DNA from: Bretschneidera sinensis
Taxonomy: Eukaryota > Streptophyta > Magnoliopsida > Brassicales > Akaniaceae
Length of the DNA stretch: 64,000 nucleotides
Reading direction: 5' to 3'
Assembly (NCBI GenBank): GCA_023935145.1
Contig: CM043705.1
Location: 60,680,584 to 60,744,583 of the forward strand
This document shows, one piece after another, positions 57,192 to 64,000 of this stretch. The stretch's first letter is position 1; the number at the start of each line of letters is the position of its first letter. The notes beneath the pieces are model-generated. The model saw nothing but the letters and a program-made list of their open reading frames with translations, had not been told where the DNA came from and made no database searches. The translations under genes were made by a program, and so were the position numbers.

Positions 57192-58032
57192 CTCCCCTCA
57201 GTGCTGGATGATGTTGAACAAGCCTTCCGAGATCTTTTTAGGTCCCTTGCGGCTGAGAAAGTGGGACGCAAAAGCATAACTGAGCTCTTTGAAAGTGGTG
57301 ATGCTTCCTGGTTTCAACCGGGCATACCACGTGCCGGTTGCTTTTCGAGCGTCAGGGGAAACACTCGGTACATGACTGGATCGAAGTGTCGATGTAGTGT
57401 CATGGTAGTTTTGTAATTCTTAAGGTGATCCCAGGGATCTTCCGGGCTGTCATAGGGCTTAATTTACGTCATTCGAAAATTTTGTGGGAGTGGGGCCTCA
57501 AGGACTTCCTACGTGAATGGTGGGTCCTCGATGCTGAGTTCATCCAAGACATTTTGATTTCGACATTTGAATGCCTCGTTGATTTTTTCTTCTATACCTT
57601 CGATTCAACTGTCTAGGCCTAGGTTACTTTTGGAAGAGGAGCCCCCCTGGACTTATTGGTGCGAGGTGGTGAGGATTCCATAGTGGAGCGATTGTCAATG
57701 GGGATCCCATTACTAAGAGTGCTGGCTTGCCTAGCGGCGCGGTGAGGAGATGAGGGCAGGAGCTGTCGACCCCCTCTTCAGACCTCAGCGGCCAGGTCCA
57801 TTACTAAGCGGAAGAGCTCTAGAAATTGTGCTTGGCTTACTGGAATGGCGAGGTGTGCCGTGGTGGCTCCTCGGAGGTTCTCGAGTGGGTCGACCTCCGT
57901 GTGGAGAGGACACTGCACTCCCGGAAGGGTTCAGGGGTCGCAGCTAGAGGTCCTATGCTCGGACATAGCAAGGAATCTTGAGCACGATCGCCAGCTACGA
58001 GCATTGTTTTGTGTAGGTGCGGTGCTGGCCCA
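57192..58032 (-). pseudogene. gag, N-terminal half, of Tat-like element 2
   Basis: On the minus strand, TMTLHRHFDPVMYRVFPLTL and AWYARLKPGSITTFKEL, ASHFLSRKG give the capsid domain (Retrotrans_gag type). The frame is broken within the AWYARLK region. It joins the C-terminal half at 51825 across the AGCCA duplication. To the right it runs into element 4. Confidence 0.78.
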
Positions 58033-59323
58033 TGTTGTGAGATTATCTCCCTAAATAAATAAGTGAATAATCGAACTTGTTTTACTTGTAAGTGCACAAG
58101 GTCAAATTAGTAGTATAGTGTGCGAATACAAGATCATCTCCACAGGGATTGGTAAATTTTGATTTAGAATTAGTTTTGCAATAATAAAATAAAAATAAGA
58201 GAAATAAATACTGAGTTGGAATTTAATAAAGATAAAGGCGTAGGGACTTGATATCCACCACTAATCATGCTACTGCAACAAAACAGTATGTCAATGCTTT
58301 ACTCATGTCATGAATACCTAATGGTTGTCAACCTAAGGGCATGGTATCTACTCCTTAAACTATTGATTTCCCTAAGCAACGAGTTAGGCATGGTATCTAC
58401 TCTAACTCTTTTCTTTCTTAAGGGATTCAGTATGGTGTATACTAAGTTGTTCCTTAAGAGAGCATAAGATCTGTGGAAATCGACAAGCACACGAGACCTA
58501 GGGCATGGCATCTACTCTCGGTTTCCCATGTTGATTAACCCAAGAATCCGGTGTGGATATCTTTTGTTACTATTGTTGAACCCAGGACTCGGTCATCCAA
58601 ATTAATTCAACTAACTAATCCATACCACATGCATACATTGATCAGACACACACATATGAGGAATTTAAATAAAAATATGTATTAATCAAGTTAAGCAACA
58701 CAACATGAATATCGCAAAGGTGCCAATACTGGATTATTGGTTAAACATAATTAGGGCTTCAACCAAGCCCTTACTAGGGTTTAGTTACACATGGTTGTTA
58801 TGCTAAACATATTCATAAAATAAAAATAAAGGGGAAAGAATAAACCCGAGAGAAGAGTCATCAATTCCTCTCCAAAGCTTACAATTCCAAAGAAAATTCC
58901 GAGGTCCCCCCCCCCCCCTAATCTGTGTTTTTACAAGTGTATTTATAGGGGTTGAATAACCCTAGAAAACTCTGGAAACCTTAAACTTCCTAAAACACAA
59001 AACCTCCTCTATTTCCAAAACTGGTTCTACTGTTTTACTGTTCACGCCCGTACATGTGTGCTCGATCGCATTCGTTGTGTGCGCATGAGTGCCCGTGCGC
59101 TCGATCGTACCGAGGCCTGCGATCGATTGCACTCTAGCCAGTAGCTGCTCCAGGATTTCCAGATTTATTCCTTTAAGTGTCAAAAATGATTCTTTTTTTT
59201 CTCCAAGACCCTATAAAAACATGTGAAACACATAAATGAAGTAAAATTGACTAAATTAACATAAACTATGACTTAACAAATGTAAATTAAGGGGTTTAAA
59301 TATGAATATTTAAGAACCTATCA
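58033..59323 (-). mobile_element. 3' LTR of element 4
   Basis: 1291 bp, TGTTGTGAG to CCTATCA. It shares the GGCATGGTATCTACTC repeats, TATA box (about 58938) and palindromes (59057-59135) with element 3 but is clearly more diverged. A C run of about 13 lies near 58905. Confidence 0.87.
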
Positions 59324-61188
59324 CACCCCCAAACTTACATATTGCTAGTCCCTCAGCAATACAAAACTAAAAACTAAAATGAAAAGAATAAAGACACACA
59401 GATAAATCCAATATTCATGGTCTCCACGAAGGTTTATATATCACACAAAACTATGATGTGCATTCATGAGCAAGTTTAACAAATACAAACACATCTTTGC
59501 AATGAATAAGAATTTTGAATGCTAATCACTTTCAAGAGGCTGGTTAAAAAATCACAAGTTTGAATTTAGTGTGTGGTGATCTAGCACATAAAAGATTAGG
59601 TTTCTAAATAACTCTAACGTGTAGTGTTTCGGTGTCTCAAGTTTCACCACATTTCTTATCAGAACGAACAACAATGGCATAGTTTTTCGTTTTTTTTTTT
59701 ATTGTGAGATTTTTTTGCCAAGTTGAGTTCTATTAAGCTTTCTAATTGACCAATGTAGCGAGTGTTTAGCCAATGACTCCCAAACCGGATGGTTTTAGGG
59801 CATTAGGTGTAAAGACACCCCTAAGGACTTACTAACTCGAGTCAAAAAGACTACGAAACTAACTGGTCTTAATGCTACCAATCAGAATTCTCACCTTTTG
59901 ACGTGACACTCACTGTTTACTGAGGCAAGAGGGTCGTTACTTGATGGAAAGTTCTTTTTAATGATCATTGTAAGCAAAATTCCCACCTTTTGACGTGACA
60001 CTCACTGCTTACTAAGGCAAGAGGGCCAGTTACTCAGTGGAAAATTTGTTTAATGATCATTATGAGCACTTTTTCTTTTTTGAGCAATAACAATCTCTTT
60101 CTATTTTCCTATGCCAAAGTGTTTATCTAACAAGTCATCTGATTCACAATCAAGCCAAAGAGACATACATATTAAAATTACATGTCATACCCCACACAAT
60201 TATGTGCTAATGTGCTCGTGTTAGTTTAGGCCAAACTTGTGAATCCTTAAATGCCTAAAAGTAAGTGATTAAGGTTTAAAACATAATTATTAGCCCATAT
60301 GTTCAAGGTTTTAAGCTCACTTATGAAGTCAAATCATGTTTTTTTGTTTAGATCACTCAAAAATTTTAGAACAGTATGAACATGTATTTAACTTTTCAAA
60401 AATACTAAAAAAACTGGGACAAAGTGTGTGAAAGTATCTCTCATACCCCCAAACTTAAATTACACAATGTCTCCAATATGTGAATAACATGGAAAGATCT
60501 GACCAGGGAGATGGAAAACTAGTTGGGTTGGCATGACTCATAGCACACCCCCAAACTTGAACGGATGCACACATTGGCCCTAAAAAAAGAAAAACTAACG
60601 TAATGCGGGAAAACAAAAATTAGTAAAAGTAAATAAATAACAGTAAATATGAAAGATAATAAAAATAAAAGGATAAGTTGTGGGGTGCCTCCCATGAGCG
60701 CTAAGTTTTATGTCTTCAGCCAGACGGGATACCCTCTCACTGTTGGTCTCCAGGTGGTGCAGTCGATGAGATACCGGGTGTGGGAAGTGCTATAAGTGGA
60801 GGTTGACAGTTTAAGCATCCTGGCAAGTTGCTGTCTATCGCACTGTGAAGTGCACTCGATCGTACTATGAAGTGCGCTCGATCGCACTTGTGGCAAAGAG
60901 TGCGTACTCAGGGGCCTCAGTGCCACTGACCTCAATAGAGGCGCTTGAGCTACACGTTTATTAAAGTCTGAACGGCTCAAGTGCTCTCTATAGCAGCTTC
61001 AACGTTTAGTCTTGTGGTAGGGAGTACTTAAAGTCCATTGCATGTGGCTTAGGTGCTCTTGTTGCTGCTGCATACTAGACAGTCTGGGGCGCTAAATCTT
61101 CATCTCTTGGTTGCACTGTAATATCCGAGTGTGGTGTGACTTTGTGTCCATGTACTGTGAATGTCTGATTTCTTGCAGGCAACTGCGG
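59324..61188. other. 3' untranslated zone of element 4
   Basis: Matches the zone 53196-54595 of element 3, including the doubled CACCTTTTGACGTGACACT unit. A further palindrome cluster lies at 60838-60892 (three CTCGATCG-type cores). Short open stretches have no domain. Confidence 0.6.
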
Positions 61189-61425
61189 TCATTCCAAGTT
61201 TGGTGCCTGGATAATTGATGAGAGAAAAGTAGTATTAGTATGCTCAAAAGTTTCAAACGGAGGAGTGAACTTACTTGGATGCTTTGGAGAGGCTTCAAGG
61301 AGGTGCACAGCTTCAATGATGTCATCTGTAATATCTTCATATTCTGGCTTAGGAACTACATCCAAACTTGTGAAGCTGTGGGTGAGAGTGGCCTCCAATG
61401 GATCAGTGTGATTGACCTGAAAAAC
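61189..61425 (-). pseudogene. gag-pol linker of element 4
   Basis: EATLTHSFTSLDVVPKPEYE, IEAVHLLEASPKHPSKFTPP and SSIIQAPNLE match the tail of the element 3 gag (THYFKGSDIEPKSED, MHLLEAFPKHPSKYTDP). Placed after the protease coding part, it keeps the family order. Confidence 0.7.
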
Positions 61426-61956
61426 TTACTCGACAACACTTTGCATCATACATTCATTAAAATATTCATCATCTTTATCATCTTGGAGTAATTTCAACGC
61501 ATCAAATATCTTAAATTCTATTGTCTCACCATTTACTATCATACTTACAATACATTTTTTCACATTAATTATTGTATCAGCAGTTCTCATAAAGGGTCTT
61601 CCTAAGATGATTGGCAGAGGTAATGGCATAGGGCATTCTTCCATATCTAACACAATGAAGTCAGCAAGCAAAATAAACTCACCTACTTTTACTAAGACAT
61701 CCTCAAGTATACCTCTAGGTCTTTTAATGCTTCTATCTGCCAATTGCAAAGTGATGGAGGTTGGTTGAAGCTCCCCCAAACCTAGCTTTTCAACTACTGT
61801 GTATGGTAGCAAATTGACACTTGCTCCTAAATCCAATAATGCACGCTCAAAAAACTGGTCACCTATCTTGCAGGGAATGGTAAAACTACCCGGATCTTGT
61901 AGCTTTGGTGGTATTTTTCTTAATAATACCGCACTTACCTCTTCGGTTAGAGCCAC
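61426..61956 (-). CDS. retropepsin-like protease region of element 4
   Basis: A 176-codon open frame with LTEEVSAVLLRKIPPKLQDP and GSFTIPCKIG before the active site LLDLGASVNLLPYTV. The catalytic Asp is in the DLGAS form usual for Athila-type elements. SITLQLADRSIKRPRGI, VLVKVGEFILLADFIVLDM and IILGRPFMRTADTII (the hydrophobic ILGRPF motif) follow. It ends in an acidic tail. It is the best-kept enzyme domain in the Ty3/gypsy part of the window, but it lacks a linked RT. Confidence 0.85.
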   Translation of the reverse strand: MALTEEVSAVLLRKIPPKLQDPGSFTIPCKIGDQFFERALLDLGASVNLLPYTVVEKLGLGELQPTSITLQLADRSIKRPRGILEDVLVKVGEFILLADFIVLDMEECPMPLPLPIILGRPFMRTADTIINVKKCIVSMIVNGETIEFKIFDALKLLQDDKDDEYFNECMMQSVVE

Positions 61957-63160
61957 TGTTCATGCTCTTGAAACTTTCTTTTATTAGTGCAACAATCTTT
62001 TAAAAATTTAGCATAAGTAGGAATTTGTTTAATTGCATCTAATAAAGGAATGTTAATTTCTACTTTTCTCAAAGTTTCAAAAATATCAAACAATTTATCT
62101 TTCTTTGGCTTTACTAACCTTTGAGGGAGGGGTGGTGCATTCCACTTCTCCATTTCACTTACCTTGGATGTGGATGGCTTAGCAGGAGATGCTTGTGCTG
62201 GCTCATTAACTCCTATGACCTTACTATTTCTGAGAGTTATGTGATCAAATTGAGAACATAAAGCACATACCTGGCGTTGTGTGGCTTGTGGACTCAGTGA
62301 GGCGTTTTGAGCAGTCATGGCTTTTACAAGCATATCTAGCTTCCTCTCCACAGTAGCTATCTGAGTTGGAATTCCACCAATTAAGTTAACTTCATACATG
62401 CCCTTGCTCTTTACTCCTTGTCTCCCTCTGGATGAGAATTGTTGGGTGTGCTCACTCAATGCCTTAAACAGCTCCATGACTTCTTCACTATTTTTCTCCA
62501 TCAGCACACCTCCACAACCTAAATCAGCAATACCTTTATTCATGTCATTTAGACCTTTGTAAAAGGCTAGTACCAGCTCATCTTGAGGTAGGTTGTGATG
62601 TGGACATTTGTGAAGTAGCTCATTAAAGTGTCTTCATGCCTCAAAGAAAAGGTCTCCATCCCTCTGTTGGAAATATTGAATCTCCTTCCTCATTTGTCTC
62701 GTCTTTTGAGCTGGGAAGAACTTTCTTAGGAACTTGCTAGCCAACTCTTCCCAAGTGTGGATAGAAACTATAGGCAATGAATTGTACCACAGTTTAACAT
62801 TATCTTTTAAGGAAAAAGGGAAAAGAATTAACTTGATTCCTTCTTAGTCTAGGCCATGGATATACTAGAATTTGCAAAGATCAAAGAACTCTCGAAGGTG
62901 CAAATGTGGATCCTCATTAGGTGTACCCCTAAAGTGAGTAAGTGCACTGAGTATCTACGGAGATATGTAATAATTTCCTTCCGCCTCAGGTTGATATGCA
63001 ATACACGATGGCTGGCCGATGTTCCTTGGGATGAAGGATTGCTTCATTGGTCTTCACTCAGGTGGTTGCTGGTTTTCTAGCTGATCTACCATTGATGTTT
63101 CTTCCTCAAATCCTTCTTCTACCTATTTAGAGTTGTCTCTAACCCTTTGTCGAATGGTCT
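61957..63160 (-). pseudogene. gag of element 4
   Basis: Minus strand from about 62840: LKDNVKLWYNSLPIVSIHTW, ELASKFLRKFFPAQKTRQM, GDLFFEA, LHKCPHHNLPQDELVLAFY: the Retrotrans_gag capsid domain. A stop lies after FFEA. Then MNKGIADLGCGGVLMEKN, ERKLDMLVKAM and the knuckle CALCSQFDHITLRN, in which the fourth zinc ligand Cys is lost. The end, PLPQRLVKPKKDKLFDIF and FLKDCCTNKRKF, joins the protease across a frame change near 61950. Confidence 0.82.
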
Positions 63161-63279
63161 GCTCAAGCTTTGTATCGAGGGGAAAGAAAGTTGGATGCCT
63201 GGAACGAAGCCCTTGCATGAATTAGTAAAAGTAGCTTTAGTTCAGCAGTTCAGCACTGCTGCTCAGGTAGCTTCTGCCT

Positions 63280-63350
63280 CAAATGCGCTCGATCGCACAA
63301 AACGCTTGATCGTACTTGAGGGGGGCGCTCGATCGCAGTGCACAGATCGC
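63280..63350. repeat. CG-rich palindrome array in the leader of element 4
   Basis: Three or four CTCGATCG/CTTGATCG-type cores in about 70 bp, in the same place (between primer site and gag) as in element 3. Confidence 0.75.
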
Positions 63351-63526
63351 TCTACTGCTGTACCTTAAACAAAACAAAATAGAAAAGAAGAAATAAATTA
63401 AGGTTTTGATGAAATAAAATAAAACTGAACGAAAAACAAAAACTTAGAATTTTTTTAGATTTTTTATAACAATAAAACAAAATAAAATAAAACTAACAAA
63501 AATAATTCTAAAAAGAAATTTAGCGC

Positions 63527-63552
63527 AATCCCCAGCAACAGCGCCAAAAACT
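63527..63552 (-). other. primer-binding site of element 4
   Basis: On the minus strand TTTTTGGCGCTGTTGC runs into TGGGGATTG, two or three changes from the site of element 3. Confidence 0.8.
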
Positions 63553-64000
63553 TATTGTGCGATTATCTACCTAAATAAATAAGCAAATAATCAAACTTGT
63601 TTTACTTGTAAGTGCACAAGGTCAACTTAGTAGTATAGTGTGCGAATGCAAGATCATCTCCACAGGGATTGGTAAATTTTGATTTAGAATTAGTTTTGCA
63701 ATAATAAAATAAAAAAAAAGAGAAATAAATATTGAGTTGGAATTTAATAAAAATAAAGGCGTAAGGACTTGATATCCACCACTAATCATGCTACCACAAC
63801 AAAACAGTATGCCAATGCTTTACTCATGTCATAAATACCTAATGGTTGTCAACCTAATGGCATGGTATCTACTCCTTAAGCTAATGATTTCCCTAAGCAA
63901 TGAGTTAGGCATGATATCTACTCTAACTCTTTTCTTTCTTAAGGGATTCAGCATGGTGTATACTGAGTTGTTCCTTAAGAGAGCATAAGATCTGTGGAAA
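63553..64000 (-). mobile_element. 5' LTR of element 4, cut by window edge
   Basis: Matches 58033-58480 with few differences. Its outer TG is mutated to TA. The rest lies outside the window. Confidence 0.85.

Larger units (their letters stand above)
43544..58032 (-). mobile_element. Tat-like Ty3/gypsy element 2, near-complete but decayed, 5' end off window
   Basis: Left to right (3' to 5' for the element): 3' LTR, polypurine tract, 48-bp repeats, plus-strand antisense ORF, integrase, RNase H and RT, protease, gag. Gag is split by element 3 (51826-57186) and ended by element 4 at 58033. The 5' LTR must lie beyond the right edge. The five bases left of the element are CATGG, so the same five should follow its right end. 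The pol order PR-RT-RH-IN is the gypsy order, and the antisense ORF points to the Tat lineage. Confidence 0.85.
58033..64000 (-). mobile_element. gypsy element 4, gag-protease only, right LTR cut by window edge
   Basis: Same family as element 3: left LTR 58033-59323, interior, primer site at 63527-63552 and a right LTR from 63553. Minus-oriented. The interior has gag and protease but no RT, RNase H or integrase. The five bases at its left border are GCCCA, so the same five should follow the right LTR. It interrupts the gag of Tat-like element 2 about 840 bp (original distance) from element 3. Confidence 0.9.

Noticed and set aside
57750..58097. Overlapping ORFs on both strands near 57.8-58.1 kb
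   Set aside because: GC-richer gag DNA of the Tat-like element is open by chance in several frames; only the minus-strand gag motifs are supported.
1..64000. tRNA, rRNA or other structured RNA genes
   Set aside because: No tRNA or rRNA sequence recognised by eye on either strand; a covariance-model search would be decisive and was not possible.

Overview
The window is nuclear DNA from a flowering plant, probably a eudicot. It holds an intron-containing trichome birefringence-like (TBL, PMR5-type) gene family, a fragment of a plant RPA1 gene, and plant lineages of Ty1/copia, Ty3/gypsy, CACTA and LINE elements. No bacterial, viral or organellar gene blocks were seen. I cannot name the species.

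Layout. (1) 1-11394: a tandem array of TBL genes on the minus strand. Copy A (exons 1-2 only, cut by the window edge), copy B (complete, five exons, 407 codons) and copy C (exons 5, 4 and part of 3) lie in order. A fourth, decayed copy D lies at 40236-41278. (2) 11395-17700: a 2.56 kb LTR of a chromodomain-type gypsy element (minus) that cuts copy C. It is followed by a polypurine tract, a chromodomain fragment, a second LTR-edge remnant and about 3.4 kb of pyrimidine-rich, G-poor DNA holding a solo copia LTR with a perfect 5-bp target duplication. (3) About 17700-31223: a decayed CACTA (En/Spm) transposon, minus strand. It has TNP2-type and Transposase_24-type gene remains, a copia element inserted in the TNP2 gene (23857-27445, duplication CTTCC) and an intron-bearing fragment of RPA1 captured in the opposite orientation. 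(4) 31224-35114: a second copia element without its 3' end. (5) 35120-40230: a deletion derivative of a Tat-like gypsy element (duplication TCAGT), minus, without pol but with gag remains and an opposite-strand ORF. (6) 40236-43543: TBL copy D, an AT-rich MITE-like stretch and two LINE remnants in opposite orientation, one inside the other. (7) 43544 to beyond the window: a larger Tat-like gypsy element, minus, with 3' LTR, 48-bp minisatellite, antisense ORF, pol and gag. Its gag is split by two related gypsy elements: element 3 (51826-57186, duplication AGCCA) and element 4 (58033 to beyond the window edge).

Only TBL copy B looks like a complete host gene, and its catalytic GDS motif reads RDS. 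Every transposon ORF seen carries stops, frameshifts or lost domains. The parts most worth following up are the captured RPA1 zinc-ribbon fragment, the two antisense ORFs with adjoining 48-bp repeats that encode 16-residue repeats, the CG-rich palindrome arrays in LTR U3 and leader regions, the G-box cluster in the Tat-like LTR, the mosaic LTR pair of element 3, and the diverging catalytic motifs of the TBL copies.
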